Source: Rugamonas brunnea (lineage in GTDB: Bacteria > Pseudomonadota > Gammaproteobacteria > Burkholderiales > Burkholderiaceae_D). From it: a stretch of 64,000 nt of DNA. Positions 8,992-17,225 of the stretch are shown here, piece after piece. Where the stretch lies: contig NZ_JACEZT010000016.1 in the NCBI RefSeq assembly GCF_014042345.1, forward strand, positions 62,001-126,000, given 5' to 3'. Every line of letters starts with the position of its first letter. Position 1 is the stretch's first letter. The notes beneath the pieces were generated by a model. The model had not been told where the DNA came from. It saw only the letters and a program-made list of their open reading frames with translations, and searched no databases. Made by a program: the position numbers and the translations under genes.

Positions 8992-9276
8992 CTAGAAGGG
9001 GGTAATAACCCGGTAGGGGTTAAGCGAAACGCTGAAGGGCACGTCGGGCGAGGCGTTGCGGCTCAGGATGCTGCGGGCCTGCTCCGGGGTGACCTGCGTC
9101 TTCCAGCCGCCCGCCTGGCTTTCCTGCTCTTCCTGCTCCCAGCCATCGTCGAACGCCTCGCGCGCGTTGCGCTCGAAACGCCCTTGCAGGTTGCTGACGG
9201 CGCCGCGCCCCTTGGTCGCCTGCAGAGGCCGGGGCGGCAGCATGGTTTGCTCGAACTGTTCTTCCGCATCGGACAT
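8992..9276 (-). pseudogene. PA0069-family radical SAM protein, N-terminal fragment cut by the island
   Basis: The 94 residues read KGRGAVSNLQGRFE, FDDGW, KTQVTPEQARSILSRN, SPDVPF and NPYR, which is the conserved N-terminus of PA0069-family radical SAM proteins. In intact members NPYR is followed at once by GCEHGC.YC, the [4Fe-4S]/SAM motif. Here NPYR is followed by five unrelated residues and a TAG at 8992-8994, so the protein has lost its entire catalytic part. The start at 9276 (MSDAEEQ) is preferred over 9306 because the SOS box at 9291-9310 would otherwise lie in the coding region. Family members in Pseudomonas are, as I recall, in the LexA regulon. The remainder of the gene should lie on the far side of the island. 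Confidence 0.82.
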
Positions 9277-9290
9277 GGCACACCTGAAAG

Positions 9291-9310
9291 TACTGTATAT
9301 TGACACAGTA
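9291..9310. promoter_or_regulatory. LexA (SOS) box upstream of the disrupted radical SAM gene
   Basis: TACTGTATATTGACACAGTA matches the CTGT-N8-ACAG LexA operator and is nearly symmetric. It ends 15 bp upstream of the ATG at 9276, a typical repression position. PA0069-family genes are known LexA targets in Pseudomonas, which supports the call. It lies 232 bp from the divergent yahK and probably does not control that gene. Confidence 0.75.
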
Positions 9311-9541
9311 TTCTAGGTGCTGGCCGCGTTCATATCAAGCGCGGCCGTGAAAATAATGCGGGGCTCCCCGCTGTCGCCCCGGCATATTCAGCAAACCCGG
9401 TAATGAACCAACATGATCATTCATGAGCCAGCCTCATAAGCCCAAGCAATTTCCGCCCCGTTCCGGGGCCCTGTTTATCGCTATCATGCCCGGCATCGGC
9501 AGTGAACACGATTGAACAAGAACACGAAAGGAACACACTCC

Positions 9542-10591
9542 ATGACGGTCAAAGCTTATGGCGCCCACGCGGGCGACCAACCCCTGGTATCGATGGACAT
9601 CACCCGCCGCGCGCCGGGTGCCCACGACGTGCAGATCAGCATCGCCTTCTGCGGCGTCTGCCACTCAGACCTTCACACGGTCCGCAGCGAATGGGCCGGC
9701 ACGCAATACCCCTGCGTGCCCGGCCATGAAATCGTCGGCCGCGTCACGGCCGTCGGCGCCCACGTGAGCCGCCACAAGGTCGGCGACCTGGTCGGCGTCG
9801 GTTGCATCGTCGACAGTTGCCAGCATTGCGACGATTGCGACGACGGCCTGGAAAACTACTGCACAAGCATGGTCGGCACCTACAACGGCCCCACCGCCGA
9901 CCAGCCAGGCTGGACCATGGGCGGCTATTCGGAGCAGATCGTGGTGCATGAGCGCTACGTGCTGCACATCAGCCATCCCGAGCACCAGCTGGCCGCCGTG
10001 GCGCCGCTGCTGTGCGCCGGCATCACCACCTACTCGCCGCTGCGCCACTGGCATGCCGGTCCGGGCAAGAAAGTGGGCGTGGTCGGTATCGGCGGCCTGG
10101 GCCACATGGGCATCAAGCTGGCCCACGCGATGGGCGCGCATGTGGTCGCCTTCACCACCTCGGCATCGAAGCGCGAGGTCGCCAAGGCGCTGGGCGCCGA
10201 CGACGTGGTGGTGTCGCGCAACGCGGAGGAAATGGCGGCCCACGCCCGGAGCTTCGACTTCATCCTCAACACGGTGGCGGCGCCGCACGACCTGGACGCC
10301 TTCCTGGTGCTGCTCAAGCGCGACGGCACGATGACGCTGGTGGGCGCGCCTGCCACGCCGCACCCGTCGCCCCAGGTATTCAATCTGATCATGCAGCGCC
10401 GCACGCTGGCCGGCTCGATGATAGGCGGCATTCCTGAAACCCAGGAAATGCTGGACTTCTGCGCCCGGCACAACATCGTCGCCGACATCGAACTGATCCG
10501 CGCCGACGAGATCAACGCGGCCTACGAGCGCATGCTCAAGGGCGACGTCAAGTATCGCTTCGTGATCGACAACGCCAGCCTGGCGGCCTGA
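9542..10591 (+). CDS. yahK: Zinc-dependent NADPH alcohol dehydrogenase / aldehyde reductase, YahK type
   Basis: A 349-residue protein of the cinnamyl-alcohol-dehydrogenase branch of medium-chain dehydrogenases, colinear with E. coli YahK, which has the same length. Catalytic zinc ligands are Cys37 (FCGVCHSD), the His62-Glu63 pair (VPGHE) and the Cys in LLCAGITTY. The structural zinc site is Cys93, Cys96, Cys99 and Cys107. The Rossmann motif is GIGGLGHMG. It reduces broad-range aldehydes to alcohols with NADPH in the cytoplasm. The start at 9542 is chosen over 9512 because AAAGGA lies about 10 bp upstream and the MTVKAYG start matches the family. It is a single gene, reading away from the radical SAM remnant. 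Confidence 0.93.
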   Translation: MTVKAYGAHAGDQPLVSMDITRRAPGAHDVQISIAFCGVCHSDLHTVRSEWAGTQYPCVPGHEIVGRVTAVGAHVSRHKVGDLVGVGCIVDSCQHCDDCDDGLENYCTSMVGTYNGPTADQPGWTMGGYSEQIVVHERYVLHISHPEHQLAAVAPLLCAGITTYSPLRHWHAGPGKKVGVVGIGGLGHMGIKLAHAMGAHVVAFTTSASKREVAKALGADDVVVSRNAEEMAAHARSFDFILNTVAAPHDLDAFLVLLKRDGTMTLVGAPATPHPSPQVFNLIMQRRTLAGSMIGGIPETQEMLDFCARHNIVADIELIRADEINAAYERMLKGDVKYRFVIDNASLAA

Positions 10592-10607
10592 TCCCATCCC
10601 TGCCATC

Positions 10608-10633
10608 AGTATCCCTTGCCGGCAAGGGATACT
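10608..10633. repeat. Perfect 26-bp palindrome downstream of yahK
   Basis: AGTATCCCTTGCC is followed directly by its exact reverse complement, with no loop. It starts 17 bp after the yahK stop. There is no T-run after it, so it is not a classical terminator. Its last four bases overlap the SOS-box-like site. It could be an operator or a cruciform/termination element. Confidence 0.6.
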
Positions 10634-10649
10634 GTATGCTTCCACAGTA
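10630..10649. promoter_or_regulatory. Second LexA-box-like site
   Basis: TACTGTATGCTTCCACAGTA has the CTGT-N8-ACAG pattern of LexA operators. It lies about 230 bp upstream of the DUF2760-Hsp70 operon and 38 bp after yahK. No promoter elements or SOS-type gene are evident at the expected distance, so its target is unclear; the chaperone operon is the only downstream candidate on the plus strand. Confidence 0.55.
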
Positions 10650-10877
10650 CTCCACCCACCGGGCGCGGCCATCGCCGCCCCCATTTGATCCCCACCCCTG
10701 CAGTTAGCGCGCGCAAGCTGGTATCATGCTAACAAACTTGGGGAGATGTCATCCCCACGCCGCGCGCGCCGATTGCCGCGCCGGCGGGCCTGTAGCGCCC
10801 CAGCCCCACCCAACAACTGATCAGGATGCCGCCCGGTGCGTGGCGGCGCCCTGATGTTCACCTTACGCGAGCACCCC

Positions 10878-11450
10878 ATGAGCCAACCCGTATCGACCAA
10901 ACCGTCCTCGTTCTGGAGCCGGCTGCCGCTGGCCTTCAGCGCCTTCGTCAACACGCTGTCGGACCCGGATTACGCCAACCGCCTGCAGCGCATGAACGAC
11001 GCTGCCAGCTATCCGCCCGCCCCCGTCGCTGCGCCTGCCCCGGCGCCCGCCCCCGCGCCACTGCGCGTGGCCACGCCCGACGCCGCCCTGCAACTGCTGA
11101 GCCTGCTGCAACGCGAAGCGCGCCTGATCGACTTCACCCAGGAAAACCTGAGCGCCTATGCCGACGCCGACATCGGCGCCGCCGCCCGCGTCGTGCATGA
11201 AGGCTGCGGCAAGGTGCTGCGCGAGCACTTCCACATCGAACCGGTGCGCGAGGAGGCCGAAGGCAGCCGCGTGGTGCTGGAAGAAGGCTTCGACGCCAGC
11301 GCCGTGCGCCTGACCGGCAACGTGGTCGGCAAGGCGCCGTTCCGCGGCACGCTGAGCCACCGCGGCTGGCGCGCCACCAACGTGCTGCTGCCGAAGCTGG
11401 CCGAAGCGCACGACGCCAGCGTGCTGGCCCCGGCGGAGGTGGAATTATGA
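10878..11450 (+). CDS. DUF2760 domain-containing protein
   Basis: A protein of about 190 residues, first gene of a three-gene chaperone operon. After a short N-terminus there is an Ala/Pro-rich linker (residues 40-60), then a conserved C-terminal domain beginning ALQLLSLLQREARLIDF and containing VHEGCGKVLREHF, the hallmark of DUF2760. The function of the family is not known, but it is commonly encoded directly before two Hsp70-like genes, as here, and may be a client or cofactor of them. Its stop overlaps the start of the first Hsp70 (ATGA at 11447-11450). The start is uncertain: ATGs at 10854 and 10836 are in frame, and none has a strong ribosome site. Confidence 0.82.
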   Translation: MSQPVSTKPSSFWSRLPLAFSAFVNTLSDPDYANRLQRMNDAASYPPAPVAAPAPAPAPAPLRVATPDAALQLLSLLQREARLIDFTQENLSAYADADIGAAARVVHEGCGKVLREHFHIEPVREEAEGSRVVLEEGFDASAVRLTGNVVGKAPFRGTLSHRGWRATNVLLPKLAEAHDASVLAPAEVEL

Positions 11451-13300
11451 GCGAACCGCGCTACGCCATCGGCATCGACCTGGGCACCACCCACAGCGCC
11501 CTGTCCTACGTGGACCTGGCCGCCAGCGATGGCGAGCAGACCAGCCACGGCGTGCTGGCCGTGCCCCAGTTGACGGCGCCCGGCACGGTGGAAGAACTGC
11601 CGCTGCTGCCCTCGTTCCTGTATCTGCCGCACGCGGACGAACTGGCGCCCGGTGACCTGAGCCTGCCCTGGGGCCAAAGCGCCGCCGAGCAGACCGCCGT
11701 TGTCGGCGAGATGGCGCGCAGCCGTGGCGCCACCACGCCGATCCGTCTCGTGTCCAGCGCCAAGAGCTGGCTGTGCCACCCCGGCGTGGACCGCCGTGGC
11801 CCCATCCTGCCCAACGACGCACCCGAGGAAGTGGCGCGCGTGTCGCCGCTGGACGCCTCCACCCGCTACCTGTCGCACCTGCGCGCGGCGTGGGACGCGG
11901 CCCATCCCGATGCGCCGTTCGCGCAGCAGGCCGTCACCGTCACCATCCCCGCCTCGTTCGATCCGGGCGCGCGCGAACTGACGGCCGACGCGGCCCGCGC
12001 CGCCGGCTACGACGCGCTCACCCTGCTGGAAGAACCGCAGGCCGCCCTGTACAGCTGGATCCAGGGCAGCGCCGGCCGCTGGCGCAAGGAAGTCAAACCG
12101 GGCGACGTGATCCTGGTGGTGGACGTGGGCGGCGGCACCAGCGACTTCTCGCTGATCGCCGTGCTGGAACGGGACGGCGTGCTGGAACCGCACCGCGTGG
12201 CCGTGGGCGACCACATCCTGCTGGGCGGCGACAACATGGACTTGGCGCTGGCCCACCTGGTGGCGCGCAAGCTGTCCGCCAACGGCACCACGCTCGACGC
12301 CTGGCAGATGCGCGCCCTCACCTACGGCTGCCGTGCCGCCAAGGAAGCCTTGCTGGCCGACGCCGACGCGGCCACCTGGCCCATCGTCGTTCCCAGCCGT
12401 GGTTCGAAACTGATCGGCGGTTCGATCCGCACCGAGCTGACGCGCGAGGAAGTGAGCACCTTCATCCTGGACGGCTTCTTCCCGTCCGTGGAAGCGTCGG
12501 CCCGGCCGGCCGTGCGCACCCGCGCCGGCCTGACCCAGCTTGGCCTGCCGTATGCGCAGGACGCCGGCATCACCCGCCACCTGGCCGCCTTCCTGGCGCG
12601 CCAGCTGGGCGCGACGGCCGAACTGGAAGGTTATGCCGGCCGCCAGAACGCCGACGCCACCTTCCTGCATCCAACGGCCGTGCTGTTCAACGGCGGCGTG
12701 TTCAAGTCCGAGCTGCTGGCCCAGCGCGTGATGGCCACCCTCAACGACTGGCTGTACCTGGAGGGCGCGGAGCCGGCCCGCATGCTGGGCGGGGCCGACC
12801 TCGACCTGGCCGTGGCGCGCGGCGCCGCCTATTACAGCTACGTGCGGCGCGGCAGCGGCGTGCGCATCCGTGGCGGCACGGCCCGTTCCTACTACGTGGC
12901 GATCGAATCGGCCATGCCGGCCATCCCCGGCATGGAACCGCCGATCCAGGCATTGTGCGTGGCGCCGTTCGGCATGGAGGAAGGCGCGGAGATGGAACTG
13001 CCGGCGCAGGAATTCGGGCTGGTGGTAGGTGAGCCGGTGCAGTTCCGCTTCTTCGGCTCGTCCGTGCGGCGCCAGGACCAGATCGGCGACCTGCTCGACA
13101 GCTGGCATCCCGACGAGCTGCAAGAGCTGAACGAGATCGCGGCCACGCTGTCGCCGGAAGGCCGGCAGGCGGGCGACGTGGTGCAGGTCAAGCTGCACGC
13201 GCTGGCCACCGAATCGGGCACGCTGGAACTGCTGGCCGTGGCCAACGACGGCCAACGGTGGAAGGTGGAGTTCGACGTGCGTGCGGGAGCCGCTGTCTGA
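11447..13300 (+). CDS. Hsp70-family chaperone (DnaK-like, short form)
   Basis: A 617-residue Hsp70-type ATPase. The phosphate-1 loop is GIDLGTTHSALS near the N-terminus, followed by VTIPASFDPGARE, LLEEPQAALYSWI and the phosphate-2 region VVDVGGGTSDFSL; NGGVF marks the end of the actin-like fold. The region after about residue 430 is divergent and shorter than the DnaK substrate-binding domain, with no recognisable lid. It belongs to the specialised pair of Hsp70s that accompany DUF2760 rather than to the general DnaK, and no DnaJ or GrpE gene is adjacent. It overlaps DUF2760 by 4 bp and ends 2 bp before the next Hsp70, so the three products are probably made together. Confidence 0.9.
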   Translation: MSEPRYAIGIDLGTTHSALSYVDLAASDGEQTSHGVLAVPQLTAPGTVEELPLLPSFLYLPHADELAPGDLSLPWGQSAAEQTAVVGEMARSRGATTPIRLVSSAKSWLCHPGVDRRGPILPNDAPEEVARVSPLDASTRYLSHLRAAWDAAHPDAPFAQQAVTVTIPASFDPGARELTADAARAAGYDALTLLEEPQAALYSWIQGSAGRWRKEVKPGDVILVVDVGGGTSDFSLIAVLERDGVLEPHRVAVGDHILLGGDNMDLALAHLVARKLSANGTTLDAWQMRALTYGCRAAKEALLADADAATWPIVVPSRGSKLIGGSIRTELTREEVSTFILDGFFPSVEASARPAVRTRAGLTQLGLPYAQDAGITRHLAAFLARQLGATAELEGYAGRQNADATFLHPTAVLFNGGVFKSELLAQRVMATLNDWLYLEGAEPARMLGGADLDLAVARGAAYYSYVRRGSGVRIRGGTARSYYVAIESAMPAIPGMEPPIQALCVAPFGMEEGAEMELPAQEFGLVVGEPVQFRFFGSSVRRQDQIGDLLDSWHPDELQELNEIAATLSPEGRQAGDVVQVKLHALATESGTLELLAVANDGQRWKVEFDVRAGAAV

Positions 13301-13302
13301 CA

Positions 13303-16269
13303 ATGGCGCACTACCTCGTCAGCATCGACCTGGGCACCACCAACACGGTGCTGGCCTATTCCGAGCTGGGCGCCACGCCGGAGACGGCGCAGATCCGGCT
13401 GTTCGACATCGAGCAGCTGGTGGCGCCGGGCGAGGTGGCGCCGGCCACGCTGCTGCCATCGCTGCGCTACCACCCGGCCGAGGGGGAACTGGCCGACGGC
13501 CAACTGCAACTGCCGTGGCGGCAGGACGACGTGGCCGGACTGGCGCAAGTGGTCACGGGCCGGCTGGCCCGCGTGCTGGGCGCGCAGGTGCCGGGCCGGC
13601 TGGTGGCCAGCGCCAAGAGCTGGCTGTCCCATCCCGGCGTGGACCGCATGGCGCCCATCCTGCCGTGGGGCGCCGAGGAAGGCGTGCCGCGCGTATCGCC
13701 GGTGGCGGCCAGCGCCAGCTATCTGGCCCATTTGCGCGCGGCGTGGAATACACGCTTCCCGCAACAACCGCTGGAACAGCAACAGCTGGTGCTGACCATC
13801 CCCGCCTCGTTCGACGAAGGCGCGCGCGCGCTGACGCTGGAAGCGGCGCGGATGGCCGGCCTGCCCGCCCTGCGCCTGCTGGAGGAACCGCAGGCGGCCT
13901 TCTACGACTGGCTGTTCCGCCACCGCGCCACACTGGCCGAGGAACTGGCCGACACGCGGCTGGTGCTCGTCTGCGACGTGGGCGGTGGCACCACGGACTT
14001 CAGCCTGATCAAGGTGGAACTCGCTGACGGCGTGCAGGAATTGCGCCCCCAACTGAGCCGCATCGGCGTGGGCAACCACCTGATCCTCGGCGGCGACAAC
14101 ATGGACCTGGCGCTGGCCCATCTGGCCGAGAGCCGCATGGCCGCCGGCGCGGCCGGCGAAGGTGGCGGTGCAAGCCGCCTGTCAGCCGGCCGCCTGGCGC
14201 AACTGACGGAACGCTGCCGCGCCGCCAAGGAACAACTGCTAGCGGCCGACGCACCGGAGCGCGCCACCGTCACGCTGCTGGGCGCAGGTTCGCGCCTGAT
14301 CGGCGGCACCCGCTCCGTGGAATTCACGCGCGAGGAAGTGGAGCGGCTGGTGGTCGATGGCTTCTTCCCCATGGGCGCGGCGGACGAAGGCGCGCGGCGC
14401 GGCCGGGCCGCCATCGTCGAATTCGGTCTGCCTTATGCGAGCGATCCGGCCATCACGCGCCACCTGGCCAGCTTCCTGCAGCAGCATGCGGGCGCCGCCC
14501 GCGCCGCGCTGGGCCTGGCCGACGATGCGGCCGTCCCGATTCCCGACACGCTGCTGCTCAACGGCGGCGTGTTCCGCGCCGATGCGCTCGCGCGCCGCCT
14601 GCAAGCCACGCTGGCGCAATGGCGCGGCCAGCCGCTGCGCGTACTCCACAACGACAATCCCGACGTGGCCGTGGCCCGTGGCGGCGTGGCTTACGCGCTG
14701 GCGCGACGCGGCGCGGCGCCCGCCATCACGGGCGGTTCGCCGCGCAGCTACTTCCTCGTGCTCGATGAGGAGCAGCGCGCCGACAAGCCATGCCGCGCCA
14801 TCTGCATCCTGCCGCGCGGCGCGGCCGAAGGCAGTGAAGTGCTGCTGTCCGGACGCACGTTCGCGCTGCGGCTGGGGCGCCCGGTGCGCTTTCACCTGGC
14901 CTCATCGACCGCGCAATCCGGCGCTGCGCCGCTGGCCGGCGAGATGGTGGACATCAACCAAAGCGCACAAGGCGACTACGTGCGCCTGCCAGCGATGGCG
15001 ACCGTGCTGCGCGACAGCGGCAGCGCCGCGCGCAAGGAAATCCCCGTGCAACTGGCCACCTCGCTGAGCGAAGTAGGCACGCTGGAAGTGCACTGCGTGG
15101 CCATCACCGATGCGGACAGCCCGCAACCGCAGGCGGGGCAACCACAACGCTGGCTGCTGGAATTCCAGTTGCGCGAAGCGAGCGCGCCGAACGCGGAGGC
15201 CAGCGAGACACCCGATGCGCAACCGGCCAGCCATCCCGGCCTGAGCGCGGCCATCGAAAAAATAGACCGTATTTTCGGCGCCCGCGCGCAGCAGGTCGAA
15301 TTGAAGGAAGTGCGCCGGTTGCGCACCCAACTCGAACAGGTGCTGGGCGGCCGCGAAAAGTGGGCCACGCCGCTGCTGCGCCAGTTGTTCGACGCGCTGC
15401 TGGCCCGCGCCAAGGGCCGGCGCCGCTCGGCCGACCATGAACGCGTGTGGCTCAACCTGTGCGGCTACTGCCTGCGTCCCGGCTTCGGCTACACGCTCGA
15501 TGAATGGCGCATCGAGCAATTGTGGGCCCTGTTCGAAACGGGCGCCCAGCATCACAAGGACAGCCAGGTATGCGCCGAATGGTGGACCATGTGGCGCCGC
15601 GTATCCGGCGGCCTCGATGCCACGGCCCAGTTGCGCATCCTCGACGATTTCGCCTTCAACGTGCAGGCAGACGCGCAGGAACGGGGCCGCCGCCCGCACA
15701 CGCTGGTGGACGGTAGCGACGACGACATGCTGCGCCTGGGCGCTTCGCTGGAACGCATCCCCGGCAACTACAAGGCGGAAATCGGTGCCTGGATGCTGAT
15801 GCAACTGGACCAAGCCACGACGGCGCTGCAGCGCACGGCGGCGGCCAAGGGCGGTGCGGCCGCGCGCTCCAGCAGCGCCAAGGCCGATACAACTGCGAAG
15901 GCCGAAGCGACGCAGGCCCGCTACCTGTGGGGCCTGAGCCGCGTGGGGGCGCGCCAGCCCTTCCATGGCAGCGCGCACGACGTGGTGGCCACAGCCACCG
16001 TCGAACAGTGGCTGGCCACGATCCTGGCGCTGGACTGGAAAAAGGTGGAGCCGGCCGGCTACGCGGCCGCCCATCTGGCGCGCATGACTGGCGACCGTTC
16101 GCGCGACGTGGACGAGGCCTTGCGGGCCGAGATCCTGCGCCGCCTGTCGGCCGTGGGCGCGCCCGCCAACTGGAGCGCCATGGTGCGCGAGGTGGTGCAA
16201 CTGGATCAGGCGGATGAAAAACGCCTGCTTGGGGACGCGCTGCCGCCGGGATTGAAACTGATCGCCTGA
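13303..16269 (+). CDS. Hsp70-family chaperone with C-terminal DUF3731-type domain
   Basis: A 988-residue protein. The N-terminal actin-like ATPase repeats the features of its upstream neighbour: SIDLGTTNTVLAY, TIPASFDEGAR, LLEEPQAAFYDWL, CDVGGGTTDFSL and LLNGGVF. After about residue 640 comes an extra helical domain of some 340 residues (IFGARAQQVELKEVRRLR, WLNLCGYCLRPGFGYTLDEWR, CAEWWTMWRRVSGGL) corresponding to DUF3731. ATG 13303 is used because the Hsp70 fold starts there; an upstream in-frame ATG at 13258 lies inside the previous gene. Together with DUF2760 and the first Hsp70 it forms an uncharacterised chaperone module. The similar N-terminal halves of the two Hsp70s suggest an old duplication. 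Confidence 0.88.
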   Translation: MAHYLVSIDLGTTNTVLAYSELGATPETAQIRLFDIEQLVAPGEVAPATLLPSLRYHPAEGELADGQLQLPWRQDDVAGLAQVVTGRLARVLGAQVPGRLVASAKSWLSHPGVDRMAPILPWGAEEGVPRVSPVAASASYLAHLRAAWNTRFPQQPLEQQQLVLTIPASFDEGARALTLEAARMAGLPALRLLEEPQAAFYDWLFRHRATLAEELADTRLVLVCDVGGGTTDFSLIKVELADGVQELRPQLSRIGVGNHLILGGDNMDLALAHLAESRMAAGAAGEGGGASRLSAGRLAQLTERCRAAKEQLLAADAPERATVTLLGAGSRLIGGTRSVEFTREEVERLVVDGFFPMGAADEGARRGRAAIVEFGLPYASDPAITRHLASFLQQHAGAARAALGLADDAAVPIPDTLLLNGGVFRADALARRLQATLAQWRGQPLRVLHNDNPDVAVARGGVAYALARRGAAPAITGGSPRSYFLVLDEEQRADKPCRAICILPRGAAEGSEVLLSGRTFALRLGRPVRFHLASSTAQSGAAPLAGEMVDINQSAQGDYVRLPAMATVLRDSGSAARKEIPVQLATSLSEVGTLEVHCVAITDADSPQPQAGQPQRWLLEFQLREASAPNAEASETPDAQPASHPGLSAAIEKIDRIFGARAQQVELKEVRRLRTQLEQVLGGREKWATPLLRQLFDALLARAKGRRRSADHERVWLNLCGYCLRPGFGYTLDEWRIEQLWALFETGAQHHKDSQVCAEWWTMWRRVSGGLDATAQLRILDDFAFNVQADAQERGRRPHTLVDGSDDDMLRLGASLERIPGNYKAEIGAWMLMQLDQATTALQRTAAAKGGAAARSSSAKADTTAKAEATQARYLWGLSRVGARQPFHGSAHDVVATATVEQWLATILALDWKKVEPAGYAAAHLARMTGDRSRDVDEALRAEILRRLSAVGAPANWSAMVREVVQLDQADEKRLLGDALPPGLKLIA

Positions 16270-16330
16270 TTCTGCCACCGGCGCCGCCAGTGCGGCCACG
16301 GTAGCCACTGCGGCCACTGCGGCCCGCTCA

Positions 16331-16987
16331 TTATCGCGGCCCGCGCGCTCCCTGCGCATATCCCTGCTGCTGCCCGACGAAACCATCGAAAGCGGTAATC
16401 AGCGGTTCGAACGCGACGGGCCTGCCTTCCAACTGTTGCAGCGCGTAGCAGGTCGCCTCCAGCGTCGATAGCTGATCGGGCAAATGCGCCTTGCGGATCA
16501 GGTAATGCGATGGCGGCGTATCGCGCAGCGGCAGGCGCGGCAAGCTTTGCAGGGCGGGATTCAGGTACAACATCTTGCGGCTCTTGCGCCACGTCCCATC
16601 CAGCACCACGAGCCTCAGGCGTTCCGGCTGCGCGCACCACGCGGCGTCGAACGGCGCACCCGGCGCCATCACCGGACCGCCGGCTTCCACCGTTTCAGGA
16701 TACAGCAGCACGGGCCGGCGGCCATCGGCCGTCAGCCACTGCGCCAGCGTCTCCGGCGCGAACATCTCCCCCACTTCCAGCCGGCTGCGCGCCAGGCTCA
16801 GATGCAGCAGCCGCGCGCTGCCTTTGGCATTCACCACCTCCATCGGGTGTTGCAGGATCAGCAGATCGACCGCGTTGTCGCACTGCGCCACCCAGCGGCA
16901 GATACAGGCCGATTGCGCGCGCAGGCAGGCGACGCACATGGCGCGGCGGTGGCCGCCGTCGGCGGCGGGATGCAGAGGGGAAGTCAT
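16331..16987 (-). CDS. DTW-domain tRNA-uridine aminocarboxypropyltransferase
   Basis: A 218-residue protein with an N-terminal Cys cluster (Cys18, Cys21, Cys28, Cys30; CVACLRAQSACIC) that probably binds zinc and the DTW family signature as VVLDGTWRKSRKM at about 127-139. The C-terminal SHYLIRKAHLPDQLSTLEA segment is also typical. The family transfers the aminocarboxypropyl group of SAM to uridine of tRNA (acp3U). The ATG at 16987 is chosen over the longer frame from 17092 because the family begins just before the Cys cluster. It is convergent with the Hsp70 operon, leaving 61 bp between them. Confidence 0.85.
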   Translation of the reverse strand: MTSPLHPAADGGHRRAMCVACLRAQSACICRWVAQCDNAVDLLILQHPMEVVNAKGSARLLHLSLARSRLEVGEMFAPETLAQWLTADGRRPVLLYPETVEAGGPVMAPGAPFDAAWCAQPERLRLVVLDGTWRKSRKMLYLNPALQSLPRLPLRDTPPSHYLIRKAHLPDQLSTLEATCYALQQLEGRPVAFEPLITAFDGFVGQQQGYAQGARGPR

Positions 16988-17225
16988 AGGCCGCCATTGT
17001 ACCGAACTGCCATCGCAGGGCTGACGATGCGGCAACAACACGATACGCCACTCAACATGTGTTGATCCGACGGAATGGCAAAAATGAAACAATGTGAAAA
17101 ATAGTTCTCAAAATACAAAACATGCAATAGCAATCATAAAATCGCCTGCTTATACTGGGTGGGCCAAACGGCACCGTCTTCGCTTTCACCGCACATACCG
17201 TCAACGCTCAACCGGAGGTGATTCA

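Larger units (their letters stand above)
1..9008 (-). mobile_element. GMT-like (Gamma-Mobile-Trio) genomic island, right part; left end outside window
   Basis: Five leftward genes (gmtY-, gmtZ- and gmtX-like plus two cargo genes) form one AT-richer block that differs clearly from the GC-rich chromosome to its right. The right boundary is placed at about 9008-9009 because homology to a PA0069-family radical SAM protein stops there, after the codons for NPYR, and is replaced by a few unrelated codons and a stop. The trio of one medium tyrosine recombinase, one very large recombinase-like protein and one small partner is the GMT arrangement. Tn554-type TnpA/B/C elements have a comparable layout and are the main alternative. 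The left end and the rest of the disrupted gene should lie beyond base 1. Confidence 0.75.

Noticed and set aside
9307..9541. Possible small gene between the radical SAM remnant and yahK
   Set aside because: No frame with a ribosome site; it holds only the SOS box and divergent promoter space.
10725..10850. Short plus-strand frame of about 40 codons after the second SOS box, considered as a SulA-like gene
   Set aside because: Composition is GC-driven (Ala/Pro/Arg), there is no ribosome site, and no similarity to cell-division inhibitors.
11156..13303. 715-aa minus-strand ORF opposite the first Hsp70
   Set aside because: Antisense shadow in GC-rich coding DNA, His/Arg/Gln-rich with no domain; the plus-strand Hsp70 is unmistakable. 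The same holds for the long ORFs opposite tssM, tssC, uvrB and the second Hsp70.
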